This document shows positions 1 through 10,678 of a stretch of DNA of 64,000 nucleotides, piece after piece. The translations under genes were made by a program, and so were the position numbers. The notes below the pieces were generated by a model. The model made no database searches. It was given only the letters and a program-made list of their open reading frames with translations, and was not told where the DNA came from. This DNA comes from DRPG01 sp964655065 (GTDB taxonomy: Bacteria > Myxococcota_A > UBA796 > GCA-2862545). Within the stretch, counting starts at the first letter, position 1. Each line of letters begins with the position of its first letter. The stretch is from NCBI GenBank assembly GCA_964655065.1, contig CAZZLC010000005.1, forward strand, positions 62,001 to 126,000, written 5' to 3'.

Positions 1-232
1 TCGCGAGCCGCTGCCAGGCCCGCACGAACGCCCGCTGGGTCATCTCTTCGGCGAGCCGCGCGTCCCCCGCCATCCGGGCGCACAAGGCGTAGACAACACC
101 GACGTGCTCTCGCTAGAGCGCCTCGAAGGCCCGGGTGTCTCCCGCCACCGCAGCCCGAACGGTGATGGTGTCGTCGTCGAGGGCATCTCGGGGGACTCCG
201 GTCACCGGTGGCACGCTCCGCGCTGCGTTCAC
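1..232 (-). pseudogene. ECF sigma factor N-terminal part, interrupted by an in-frame amber codon (runs off window)
   Basis: The minus strand reads DDTITVRAAVAGDTRAFEAL, then a TAG at 113-115, then in the same frame REHVGVVYALCARMAGDARL and an RAFVRAWQRLA stretch. This is the start of sigma region 2 of an extracytoplasmic-function sigma factor. Relatives often carry an aromatic residue at the stop position, so a TAC-to-TAG change is a natural explanation. The GTG at 230-232 is the likeliest start; a later GTG is possible. The rest of the gene lies outside the window. It may be a true pseudogene, a single-base sequencing error, or an N-terminal fragment with internal restart. It faces away from the ADP-ribosylglycohydrolase gene. 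Confidence 0.65.
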
Positions 233-349
233 CCTACTGACGCCAGCCGGGCGGCCGGGGTTGGAACCAGTCTCCGCCGAATCGCCGACACCTCGGCCCG
301 CAACGGAGCTCGCTCGGTCGCTGCGACCATTATGGTCTTTGGAGGGACC

Positions 350-1218
350 ATGGACGATTCCGCCCGCCGCGAACGCGCTCACCGCGCCCTCGACGGACTC
401 TCGGTCGGCGACGCCTTCGGCGAACAGGCATTCGGTACGATCACGTTCATCGCACGGGGCGAGCTGCCACCGGGCCGCTGGCGATGGACGGACGACACGG
501 CGATGGCGTGCTCGATCTTCGAGACGCTGGCGACCCAGGGTCGGATCGACCAGGACGACCTCGCTCGGCGCTTCGCGACCCGGTTCACCCAGGAGCCGAA
601 CCGGGGCTACGGGGCGGGTGCGGTCGAGCTGCTCGAGCGCATCGCGTCCGGCGCCTCGTGGCGCGAGGAGTCGGCGAAGCTGTTCGGCGGCCAGGGCTCC
701 TACGGGAACGGCGCCGCGATGCGGGTCGCCCCCGTCGGGGCCTGGTTCGCCGACGACCTGGAGCGCGCAGCCGAGGAGGCGCGTCGCTCGGCGGCGGTCA
801 CCCACACCCACGTCGAAGCGCAGGAGGGCGCGGCGGCGGTCGCGCTGACCACCGCCCGGCTCCTCGATCCGGAGCCACCGCGTCCTTCCGAGTTGTTGGC
901 CAAGGTGGTCGCCGCCCTCCATCCCAGCGAGACGCGCAACCGCCTCGAGCAGGCGGCGACGCTCGACCCCGACGACCTCGAGCGGGGCTTCGCCGTGCTC
1001 GGCACCGGTCACCGGATCGCCGCCTTCGACACGGTGCCCTTCTGCATCTGGGTCGCGGCCCACCGCTGGCCCGACTGGTCGGACGCGCTGTTCTCCACCG
1101 CGTCAGGCTTCGGCGACGTCGACACGACCTGCGCCATCGTGGGCGGGATGATCGCGGGTCCCCACGGCGGCCCTCCCGCGGAGTGGCTCGCCCGTCGCGA
1201 GGACCTTCCGGGCGACCT

Positions 1219-1222
<4 letters not shown>
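350..1222 (+). CDS. ADP-ribosylglycohydrolase (DraG/ARH family)
   Basis: The 290-residue product is expected to remove ADP-ribose from modified proteins or from O-acetyl-ADP-ribose in the cytoplasm, using a dinuclear metal site. Family signatures are present in order: WTDDTAMA near residue 47, GNGAAMR near 122, and GFGDVDTTCAIVGGMIAG near 258, whose acidic residues bind the metals. The frame stays open upstream to 104, but the ATG at 350 follows GGAGG at good distance and begins the family-typical N terminus. Its TAA overlaps the TAG of the convergent isocitrate dehydrogenase gene. The physiological target cannot be read from the context. Confidence 0.88.
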
Positions 1223-3447
<2,225 letters not shown>

Positions 3448-3593
3448 GAACCAGCTCCTTGAGTGGGCCGGGCGGGCGGAACGTCGAACCGCGGCTCCCG
3501 GGAAGCGACAGTGTAAAGGACCCGGCGGCTCGCGTCCCCGGGCGTGACGGGATGCCTGCTTTACGGCAAAGATGAGGACAGGCTGGAGGTTCG

Positions 3594-4862
3594 ATGCGAG
3601 CGCTGATCCTGGCCATCTGGGTGGCCTGCGGGGGCGAGGCCCCCGACGAGGAGGGGTCCCCGCCGACCCCGCCTCCGGAGCCCGTGCCCGCGGCAACCCC
3701 CGGCTACACCGTGCGCCTCCTCGGAGCGGGCGAGCCCGTCGACGGCGTCGACGTTGCGTTCAACGACCCCGTCGACGGCGCTCTGCTCGGGCTCGCCACC
3801 ACGGGTCTCGACGGGGTCGCGGAGGGTCCCGCCGACGGAGACCTCGTGGTCACGTTCGTCCAGGACACGCTGGCCACCTCCTTCTTCGACCTCCCCGACG
3901 GGGCGGTCGTCGACCTCGGCTTCGCGGGAACCGGCGACCAGGTCCGTGGGGTCACGATCGTGCTCGAAGACCCGTTCGATGGCGCCGTGCAGTACCGGGC
4001 GTCGGCCGGATGCCCGGGCACGAGCCAGCTCCTCACGCTGGGCGACGGCGCACCGGTCTACGCGCTCGAGCCCTGCTGGCGCGAGTCGGGCACGGTGGAC
4101 GTGCTGGGTATCGCAGTCGACGGCGCCGGCGAGGTGATCGCCGCGTCGACGATCGTGGGCCTGCCGATTCCCGCCGCCGGGAACGGCGCGATTCTTCCCT
4201 CGTGGACTTCCGATCTCGATCGCGTTCGAATCGACTGGGTCGGCGCGTTCGACCCCCCGCAGGGGCTCGCGACGGGCGCTCGGGTGGGCCGCGAGGGGCG
4301 CTGGTACGACGCGGGCACGCAGTTCGGGCGAGGCGTCGACAGGTCCTGGACGTTGGGGCTCGCCCCCTCGGGGTTCGGCGACGGGGTCGAGATCGAACAG
4401 ACCTGGAACCCCGGCCCGACCTACGTGAGCCGGATCGAGCGACGGAGCGAGGTTCCCGAGGTGATGGAGGTCCGAGCCGCCGACTTCGCGCCCGACATCC
4501 AGGGCGACTGGGACGACGAGACCGCGACGCTGTCGATTGTGACCGGCGAAGGCCCGGACGACCCGATCCTCACCGTGCTCGGGCAGCTCCAGCTCGTCGA
4601 TGGCGAGGGGTTCGTTCGGTTGTGGAGCGCGGTCGGTCCGCCGGAACGCGAGAGCTACCCGCTGCCCGAGCTGCCCGACGACCTGCGGAGTCGGACCGCC
4701 GTGCGTCTCACGGCCGGGCTGGTCTCCGCCGACCCCAACAGCGTCGAGCTCGTCGGCCGACACTGGGCGATCCGTCCGTCGAACTCGCGGCCGCCTCCCG
4801 AGGTCGCCGTGCAGCCTGTGTTTCGCTGGCTCGAGTGGGCCGACGTCCACACATTCAATTGA
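3594..4862 (+). CDS. Predicted lipoprotein, paralogue of the next gene
   Basis: The 422-residue product begins with a very short hydrophobic leader, MRALILAIWVACGG, whose Cys fits a lipobox. A Pro-rich linker follows to about residue 34. The rest is a beta-rich secreted region that resembles repeated Ig- or carboxypeptidase-like domains (GYTVRLLGAGEPVDGVDVAF). No catalytic motif is visible. The next gene encodes a protein of the same size, with the same leader type, the same opening pattern and a shared PELP stretch near the end, so the two look like a tandem duplication. Start: ATG after GGAGG. Function unknown; probably anchored in the outer membrane or facing the periplasm. Confidence 0.75.
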   Translation: MRALILAIWVACGGEAPDEEGSPPTPPPEPVPAATPGYTVRLLGAGEPVDGVDVAFNDPVDGALLGLATTGLDGVAEGPADGDLVVTFVQDTLATSFFDLPDGAVVDLGFAGTGDQVRGVTIVLEDPFDGAVQYRASAGCPGTSQLLTLGDGAPVYALEPCWRESGTVDVLGIAVDGAGEVIAASTIVGLPIPAAGNGAILPSWTSDLDRVRIDWVGAFDPPQGLATGARVGREGRWYDAGTQFGRGVDRSWTLGLAPSGFGDGVEIEQTWNPGPTYVSRIERRSEVPEVMEVRAADFAPDIQGDWDDETATLSIVTGEGPDDPILTVLGQLQLVDGEGFVRLWSAVGPPERESYPLPELPDDLRSRTAVRLTAGLVSADPNSVELVGRHWAIRPSNSRPPPEVAVQPVFRWLEWADVHTFN

Positions 4863-4921
4863 CGGCTCCGGCACCTGGACTACGCGCACTTCAAGTACGT
4901 TCGAGGGTCGTTGGAGGTGTC

Positions 4922-6169
4922 GTGCGCGGTATTGTGGTGCTCCTGTTCGTGGCCTGCGGGCCTGGCGACGACGTCGTTCCCCCCGACGTGGTGCGGGTCC
5001 AGCTCTTCGAGGACGGCCTTCCGTTCCGCAACGTGCCCGTGTACTACGGCACGGTCGAAGGGACGCTCGAGAACGAGACGGAGACCGATCTCGACGGCAT
5101 CGCAGAGGCGCGCGTCGGGGACCGCGGCATCGTCACCATCGTCGTGCGGGACACCATCACGTCGGTCCAGGTCGAGGCAGGCACCCTGCTCACCTACGAG
5201 CTGCCCTTTGCGTCGACCGTCCGCTCTCCGCTCGAGGTGGGCACTCCGGGCGCGCTTCCCGAGGCCCGCGACAACGGGTACCGCCTCACGGACGGCTGCG
5301 GCACGGAGCGGCGCTTCCGGCCTCTCGACCGCGTGAGCTGGGAGGCCAACTGGCAGTGCGTAGGCCAGACCGGCGAGGTCGACGTGGTGGCGTGGGCCGA
5401 GGCCCCGGGCGGTCAGGTGGTCGGCGTGTCGACCCTGCTCGGCGTCACCCTGCCCATTGGCGGTCTCGACGACGGCGGTGTGCTTCCCAACTGGTCGACC
5501 AGCCTCGCCGAGGTGGGGGTCTCCTGGACAAATCGAGCCAAGGAGGGCCCGGCACCCGAGGCCATCGCCGTCGGGGTCCGGGAGGGCCGTCGCCACCGCG
5601 GTGCCTCCGAGCGGCTACGCGACCCGGAGGGGTCCACGGTGCTCGCCTACGGTCCCACCGGGTTCGCCGACCTCGTCGACGTCCGGGTTCGGCAGAGCCA
5701 GGAGGCCGACACGGTCGAGCACGTCGTTCGTCGAACGGGCGCCGACCCGAGCGTGTCGGTCGACCTCGGGGTGCTCGAGCCCGCGGTCGACGCGCGCTGG
5801 ACCGGCGCGGCGGTGGAGGTCGAGCACCTGCGGGACGCCGGGGACGGGCTCGCCACGACCGTCGAGCTCGTCCTCGTCGACGAGGAGGGCGCGTCGTTCC
5901 CCCTCCTCGCGGTGGGTGGGCCGGGGGCCGAGACCTTCGTGATTCCCGAGCTGCCCTACGACGACGAGCCCTGGACCGTCGACGAGAAGGGCTCGTTCCG
6001 AGTGGGCAAGGTCGCCGGCGACAGCATCTCGAGCGCCGAGTACATCGGCGGCTGGCTGTACCGGGAGCCCGGGCATCGGTTCACCCCGGTGGGGGAGACG
6101 CCGGGCAGCTGGACGTTCTGGCGCCGACTGGTGCCTTTCGTCGAGGAGGAGAAGAAGACGAAGCCTTGA
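4922..6169 (+). CDS. Predicted lipoprotein, paralogue of the preceding gene
   Basis: The 415-residue product starts at a GTG after GGAGG with the leader MRGIVVLLFVACGPGDD, a minimal lipoprotein signal. The body opens with VVRVQLFEDGLPFRNVPVYY, parallel to the upstream paralogue, and continues with a beta-rich domain containing a Cys pair near residues 124 and 144. The tail is lysine-rich (EEEKKTKP). Spacing to the upstream gene is 59 bases, so an operon is likely. It ends 8 bases short of the convergent SulP/dioxygenase gene. No enzyme family recognised. Confidence 0.72.
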   Translation: MRGIVVLLFVACGPGDDVVPPDVVRVQLFEDGLPFRNVPVYYGTVEGTLENETETDLDGIAEARVGDRGIVTIVVRDTITSVQVEAGTLLTYELPFASTVRSPLEVGTPGALPEARDNGYRLTDGCGTERRFRPLDRVSWEANWQCVGQTGEVDVVAWAEAPGGQVVGVSTLLGVTLPIGGLDDGGVLPNWSTSLAEVGVSWTNRAKEGPAPEAIAVGVREGRRHRGASERLRDPEGSTVLAYGPTGFADLVDVRVRQSQEADTVEHVVRRTGADPSVSVDLGVLEPAVDARWTGAAVEVEHLRDAGDGLATTVELVLVDEEGASFPLLAVGGPGAETFVIPELPYDDEPWTVDEKGSFRVGKVAGDSISSAEYIGGWLYREPGHRFTPVGETPGSWTFWRRLVPFVEEEKKTKP

Positions 6170-6177
6170 GCCGCTGG

Positions 6178-7038
6178 TCAGCCGAGGACGCCCAGCGGCA
6201 TGCGGAGGTAGCGTCGCCCGTTGTCCTCGGGCTCCGGCAGGTGACCCGCGTTGGCGTTGACCTGCAGGCTCTGGAGGATGAGCTTCGGGGGCTTCAGCGT
6301 CTTGTCGCGGGTCTCGCGCCACTCGACGAACTCGGCCTTGGTGGTGTCGGCGCGCAGCTGCTTGTTCGACGCCTTCGACTCGCCGATGGTGGTCTCGTAG
6401 CGAAGCTCGCGGCCACCCGGCTGGTAGTCGTGGCCCACGAAGATCCGGGTGTCGTCGTCGAAGCGGGCGTAGAGCTTCTGGATGCTCTCGAAGAGTTGCT
6501 CGGCAGAGCCGCCCGGGAAGTCGGTCCGGCCGGTCCCGAAGTCCGGCATGAACATGGTGTCGCCCGTGAACAGCGCATCGCCGATCTGGTAGGTCATGTC
6601 GGCGGGGGTGTGACCGGGGGTGTGGATGGGGAGGATGGTCAGGGTGCCGGCCTGAAGCGGCTCTCCGTCCTTGAGCAGCACGTCGAACTGGCTCCCGTCA
6701 CTGGCGAACGCCGCGGGCCAGTTGAAGATCTGCTTGAACGTGTCCTGCACCACGGCGATGTGCTCACCGATGCCGACCTGGGCACCGAGCCGCTCCTTGA
6801 GCACCTGGCTCCCCGAGAAGTGGTCGGCGTGGACGTGCGTGTCGAGGACGTAGTGGACGTTCAGCCCCTGGTCCTGGACGTACTTCGCCACCTGCTCGAT
6901 CGAGGACTCGGTGACGTGAACCCACTGCGGGTCGAAGTCGAGGACCGGGTCGATGATCACCGCGTCCTTGGTGGTCGGGTCGGAGACCACGTAGGTCAGC
7001 GTGCTGGTCGCCTCGTCGTAGAACGCCTCGATGTGCAT
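6178..7038 (-). CDS. Persulfide dioxygenase (ETHE1/Blh type), alternative internal start inside the SulP fusion
   Basis: From the ATG at 7036-7038, preceded by AGGAG eight bases upstream, a complete 286-residue metallo-beta-lactamase-fold protein is encoded. It carries THVHADH at residues 67-73 (metal-binding H68, H70, D72, H73), HTPGHT further on, and GTGRTDFPGG, the stretch that separates persulfide dioxygenases from glyoxalase II and beta-lactamases. The reaction is oxidation of glutathione persulfide to sulfite with a mononuclear iron. The frame is open upstream into SulP, so this may be the C-terminal domain of a fusion, a separately translated protein, or both. Confidence 0.7.
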   Translation of the reverse strand: MHIEAFYDEATSTLTYVVSDPTTKDAVIIDPVLDFDPQWVHVTESSIEQVAKYVQDQGLNVHYVLDTHVHADHFSGSQVLKERLGAQVGIGEHIAVVQDTFKQIFNWPAAFASDGSQFDVLLKDGEPLQAGTLTILPIHTPGHTPADMTYQIGDALFTGDTMFMPDFGTGRTDFPGGSAEQLFESIQKLYARFDDDTRIFVGHDYQPGGRELRYETTIGESKASNKQLRADTTKAEFVEWRETRDKTLKPPKLILQSLQVNANAGHLPEPEDNGRRYLRMPLGVLG

Positions 7039-8883
7039 GTCGTCACTCCTGGTGCGAGCGGAGGCGGGGGTGTCAGCTTGTCGCAGATCCGCTCGCGTTG
7101 TCGAATCAGGTTGAGCGGGACCACGCCGCCGGAGGTATTCGGCGAGCGGGCAGTCCCGGTCGGGGTGGTCTGCGGGCAGGTGGCTGAACGCGTAGGCGAG
7201 CGCCTCGTTCATCGCGACGAACCAGCCAGGCTGCGTGGGGTAGATCTGGCGCTCGTCGAGCGTGGCTCCGACGCCCGAGCGAGCCAGCGTCTCGACTGCG
7301 GCCTCGCGCAGGCCCACCATGAGGAGCGTGCGCCCGTGCGCGGCGAGGCGGCGGTGGATGCTGCCGAACACCTCGGCCGTGGTGAAGTCGAGACCGCGGG
7401 TTCGCTTCATGCGAATCACCACGAAGCGGGCATCATCGTCGGCCAGGATCGGTCGCACGGCTCGCTCCAGCGCCCCGGCGGCGCCGAAGAACAGCGGTCC
7501 CTCGAGATGGAGGATGCGCACGGAGCGGCACTGGCCGTCGGGGACCTCGGACTGCTCGACCTCGCGAAGTCGCCAGAGCTCTTCGTCGACGATGAGCTCG
7601 CGCACGAGGAGCGACTGAGCCTGACGCAGGAACAGGACGAGGTTGACCGCGACCCCGACCGCGATGGCCTGGTCGAGCGGAAGCACCCAGGTGCCGACGA
7701 GCGTCCCGAGGAACGCGAACCGGTCGGACACGGTGGCGGTGAGCAAACGGCGGATCCGCTTCGTGTCGACGAGGTCGACGGCGACGATCACCAGCAGACC
7801 GGCGAGGCTCGCGATCGGCATGAGGTCGACGACGAAGCCGAGCCCGAGCAGCACGCCGAGCATCATCACGCCGGACAGCGCGCCCGCGTACCTCGTCTCG
7901 GCCCCGGACTGCTCGTTGATGGCGGAGCGGGAGAGGCTGCCGCTCACCGGGAAGGAACCGAACATCCCCGAGGCGAGGTTCGCGAGACCCATCCCGAAGA
8001 ACTCGAGCCCGAGGTCGAGCTGCTGTCCGGTGCGTCCCGCGATGGAGCGGGCGACCGAGGTCGACTCGACGAGGGAGAGCAGCACACCGGCGAGCGCGAC
8101 CGGCACCAGCGTCGCGACGAGCGACAGGTCGGGCATCATCAAGGGTGGGAGGCCCTGGGGCACGCTGGCGAGGTCGCGAGTGAGCCGGACGCCCTGGCTT
8201 CCCAGGTCGAGCACCACCACCGCGACGACCCCCACCGCGACCGCGACGAGCGCGGCGACACTCTTGCTCGTGAACCGGCGGAGCACCACGATGAGCACGA
8301 TGGTGCTCACCGCGAGGATCAGCGTCGGGAGGTGGGTCTCGGGCAGGGTTCCCAGCCAGTGCCAGACCTGGGTGATCAGATCGCCACGAACTCCCTGGGT
8401 TCCCGTCACGTTCGCGAGCTGCCCCGCGCCGATCAGGATGCCCGCGCCCGTGACGTAGCCGGTGACCACCGCGGCGGAGACGTAGTCCACGACAGCGCCG
8501 AGCCGGAGCAGCGCCGCGGCGAGCTGCATCACGCCGACGAGCCCGGCCAGAGTCGCCGCCGCCACCACCACCTGGTCCTCGGGGAACTGGGCGGCGACGG
8601 AGGTTCCCACGAGCAGGGACAGGGCGTTGGTCGGCCCCGAGACGACGTGACGCGAGCTGCGGAACAGCGAGCCCACGATGGCGGGGATGCCTCCGGCCAC
8701 CAGGCCAACGGCAGGGGGCAGGCCCGCGATGAGGGCGTAGGCGACGCCCTGGGGCACGCTCATGGAGGCCACGGTCAGGGCCGCCACGAGCTCCTTGCCC
8801 CACGAGGCCTCGCGGGCCTCGTCGCGCCACGCCCGCAACAGGGGGACGACAGCGGACCGGAGGGTGTCAGCGACAGAGGGCAT
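6178..8883 (-). CDS. SulP-family anion transporter with STAS domain, fused in frame to a persulfide dioxygenase-like metallo-beta-lactamase domain
   Basis: The 901-codon frame starts at ATG 8881-8883 after AGGA. Residues about 1-430 are a SulP transporter with many membrane helices (ASMSVPQGVAYALIAGLPP and SGPTNALSLLVG are family signatures). Residues about 445-560 form a cytoplasmic STAS domain. A Pro/Arg-rich linker then runs with no stop codon into a complete ETHE1-type persulfide dioxygenase. The transporter could move sulfate or sulfite while the enzyme turns glutathione persulfide into sulfite. A good ribosome site before the internal ATG means the enzyme may also be made alone. It is divergent to the SoeA-like operon, which fits one sulfur pathway. 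The substrate is inferred. Confidence 0.82.
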   Translation of the reverse strand: MPSVADTLRSAVVPLLRAWRDEAREASWGKELVAALTVASMSVPQGVAYALIAGLPPAVGLVAGGIPAIVGSLFRSSRHVVSGPTNALSLLVGTSVAAQFPEDQVVVAAATLAGLVGVMQLAAALLRLGAVVDYVSAAVVTGYVTGAGILIGAGQLANVTGTQGVRGDLITQVWHWLGTLPETHLPTLILAVSTIVLIVVLRRFTSKSVAALVAVAVGVVAVVVLDLGSQGVRLTRDLASVPQGLPPLMMPDLSLVATLVPVALAGVLLSLVESTSVARSIAGRTGQQLDLGLEFFGMGLANLASGMFGSFPVSGSLSRSAINEQSGAETRYAGALSGVMMLGVLLGLGFVVDLMPIASLAGLLVIVAVDLVDTKRIRRLLTATVSDRFAFLGTLVGTWVLPLDQAIAVGVAVNLVLFLRQAQSLLVRELIVDEELWRLREVEQSEVPDGQCRSVRILHLEGPLFFGAAGALERAVRPILADDDARFVVIRMKRTRGLDFTTAEVFGSIHRRLAAHGRTLLMVGLREAAVETLARSGVGATLDERQIYPTQPGWFVAMNEALAYAFSHLPADHPDRDCPLAEYLRRRGPAQPDSTTRADLRQADTPASARTRSDDMHIEAFYDEATSTLTYVVSDPTTKDAVIIDPVLDFDPQWVHVTESSIEQVAKYVQDQGLNVHYVLDTHVHADHFSGSQVLKERLGAQVGIGEHIAVVQDTFKQIFNWPAAFASDGSQFDVLLKDGEPLQAGTLTILPIHTPGHTPADMTYQIGDALFTGDTMFMPDFGTGRTDFPGGSAEQLFESIQKLYARFDDDTRIFVGHDYQPGGRELRYETTIGESKASNKQLRADTTKAEFVEWRETRDKTLKPPKLILQSLQVNANAGHLPEPEDNGRRYLRMPLGVLG

Positions 8884-8967
8884 CGAGCATCCTGGTGGCG
8901 GGGTGAGCCGGAAGGGGGAAGGAAGCAAGGTCCATGCCATGGTGGTGTACGGGGCTGGGTCGCCACC

Positions 8968-8983
8968 TGGCACGGGAATTGCT
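8968..8983 (+). promoter_or_regulatory. Sigma-54 (RpoN) promoter for the SoeBC-SoeA-TorD operon
   Basis: The sequence TGGCACGGGAATTGCT matches the sigma-54 consensus TGGCAC-N5-TTGCW exactly, with the -24 GG (8969-8970) and -12 GC (8981-8982) separated by ten bases. Transcription would start near 8994, giving a leader of about 50 bases before the ATG at 9046. This implies control by a bacterial enhancer-binding protein, which is not encoded in the window. Confidence 0.8.
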
Positions 8984-9045
8984 TGGGATGGTGCCTTCCT
9001 CGACGTCCGATGGGGGTGCGCGAGGGGCTCGGGCGAGGAGCATCG

Positions 9046-10668
9046 ATGAACTTCGGCTTCGTGATGGACAACCGCTCCTGCATCGGCTGCCACGCGTGCA
9101 GTACGGCGTGCAAGAGCGAGAATCAGGTGCCGGTCGGGGTGCACCGCACCTGGGTCAAGTACGTGGAGGCCGGCCAGTACCCGGACGTCCGGCGGTCGTT
9201 CCAGGTGACGCGCTGCAACCACTGCAGCAATCCGCCCTGCGTGCGGATCTGCCCCGTGAGCGCGATGGTCCAGCGTGACGACGGCATCGTCGACTTCGAC
9301 TCGGACGCGTGCATCGGCTGCAAGGGCTGCATGCAGGCGTGCCCCTACGACGCCATCCACATCGACCCCGAGACCCACACCGCGGCCAAGTGCAACTTCT
9401 GCGCGCCGCGCATCGAGACGGGGCTCGAACCCGCGTGCGTGGTCGTCTGCCCCGAGCACGCCATCATCGCGGGTGACCTCGACGACCCCGAGTCCGAGAT
9501 CAGCCGCACGCTCGCCAAGCACAACGTGACGGTGCGGAAGCCCGAGCAGGGCACTGCCCCGAAGGTCTTCTACATCGAGGGCAACGAGCTCGCGTTGCGA
9601 CCGACCGCGGCACCCGTGCCCAGCAACTTCATGTGGGCCGACGTGGTCGACGACGACCACCACATCGGCGATGTCGGCACCGCGACGGTGCCCGAGCGCC
9701 AGACCAAGGCCCACGAGCGCTACCCCGTTCGCGTGCCCGATCCCCAGGGGCTGCCGCGCACGGGTCCGCTGCACATCGGCGGCCGCATGGCCGAGCACAT
9801 GGTGCAGGTGGCCTACACCTCACGCCACCACGTCCAGTGGCACTGGCCGATTCCCGCCTACATGGTCACCAAGGGCATCGCGTCGGGTGTGTTCGGCGTG
9901 CTCGCCGTGCAGACGCTGCTCGCGGGGCTTCAGCTGGGGCCGGCCGTCGCGTGGCCCGACGTGGCGGCGCCCATCGGGATCGCCCTGGCGATGCTCTTCG
10001 TCACCCTCGGACTGCTCGTGTACGACCTCGACCGGCCCGACCGGTTCTTCTACTTGCTCGTGCGGCCGCAGTTCCGGAGCTGGATCGCGCGAGCGGCGTG
10101 GATCCTGTCCGCCTTCGCGGGGGTGACCATCGGTTGGTCGGCGGTCGAGCTCGCCCCCCTGGCCGGATTCGACACGGGGCTCGCCGACACGCTGCGGCCC
10201 CTGTTCGCGCTCCTGACGCTGCCTGCCGCGACCTTGGCCGCCGTCTACACCGCGTTCTTGTTCGCGCAGGCGGAGGGTCGAGACCTCTGGCAGAACCCCG
10301 CGCTGCCGGCGCAGGTCACGCTGCACGCCGCGGTGCTCGGGCTCGGCACCCTGGCCGCGTTCGGGGCGGTGCCCGTTTTCCCGCTCGTGGTCACCGTGGG
10401 GCTGTCCTTGCTCGTGACGCTGGTGGCCGACCTCACCGTGGCGCCGCCGTCGGAGCTCGCGCGGCGCGCGGCCCAGGACATGACCCGGGGCCGGTACGCC
10501 ACCGCCTACTGGCTGGGCGGCATCGCGTTCGGTCACGTCGCTCCGCTGCTCGCGCTGATCGTGATCGGCGCGTCGGCGGCCCCGCTCGCCATCGCCAGCG
10601 CAGCCGTCGGGCTCTTCGGCTGGTCCTGGGCGCTCGTCATGGCGCCCCAGCGCATCTCGAACTCGTAG
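9046..10668 (+). CDS. Fused FeS subunit and NrfD-type membrane subunit (SoeB-SoeC-like) of a molybdoenzyme
   Basis: The 540-residue product carries electrons between a molybdenum subunit and the quinone pool. Residues 1 to about 190 form a DmsB-like ferredoxin with four Cys clusters, starting with C12, C15, C18 and C22. After a linker, residues about 260-535 form an NrfD/DmsC-like integral membrane domain (HWPIPAYMVTKGIASGVFG, then several hydrophobic helices). These two subunits are usually separate proteins, so this is a fusion. There is no Tat signal, which suits a cytoplasm-facing complex such as sulfite dehydrogenase SoeABC. ATG 9046 follows GAGGAG. The next gene begins 10 bases on. Confidence 0.85.
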   Translation: MNFGFVMDNRSCIGCHACSTACKSENQVPVGVHRTWVKYVEAGQYPDVRRSFQVTRCNHCSNPPCVRICPVSAMVQRDDGIVDFDSDACIGCKGCMQACPYDAIHIDPETHTAAKCNFCAPRIETGLEPACVVVCPEHAIIAGDLDDPESEISRTLAKHNVTVRKPEQGTAPKVFYIEGNELALRPTAAPVPSNFMWADVVDDDHHIGDVGTATVPERQTKAHERYPVRVPDPQGLPRTGPLHIGGRMAEHMVQVAYTSRHHVQWHWPIPAYMVTKGIASGVFGVLAVQTLLAGLQLGPAVAWPDVAAPIGIALAMLFVTLGLLVYDLDRPDRFFYLLVRPQFRSWIARAAWILSAFAGVTIGWSAVELAPLAGFDTGLADTLRPLFALLTLPAATLAAVYTAFLFAQAEGRDLWQNPALPAQVTLHAAVLGLGTLAAFGAVPVFPLVVTVGLSLLVTLVADLTVAPPSELARRAAQDMTRGRYATAYWLGGIAFGHVAPLLALIVIGASAAPLAIASAAVGLFGWSWALVMAPQRISNS

Positions 10669-10678
10669 GAGGCCTCCA

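Noticed and set aside
3594..6169. A frameshifted single gene for the two similar lipoproteins
   Set aside because: Each has its own leader, lipobox, ribosome site and stop; they are tandem paralogues.
4600..10668. A single 2022-codon plus-strand frame
   Set aside because: Only its last part (from 9046) is protein-like; the rest is Arg/Gly-rich shadow of the lipoprotein and SulP genes in a GC-rich genome.
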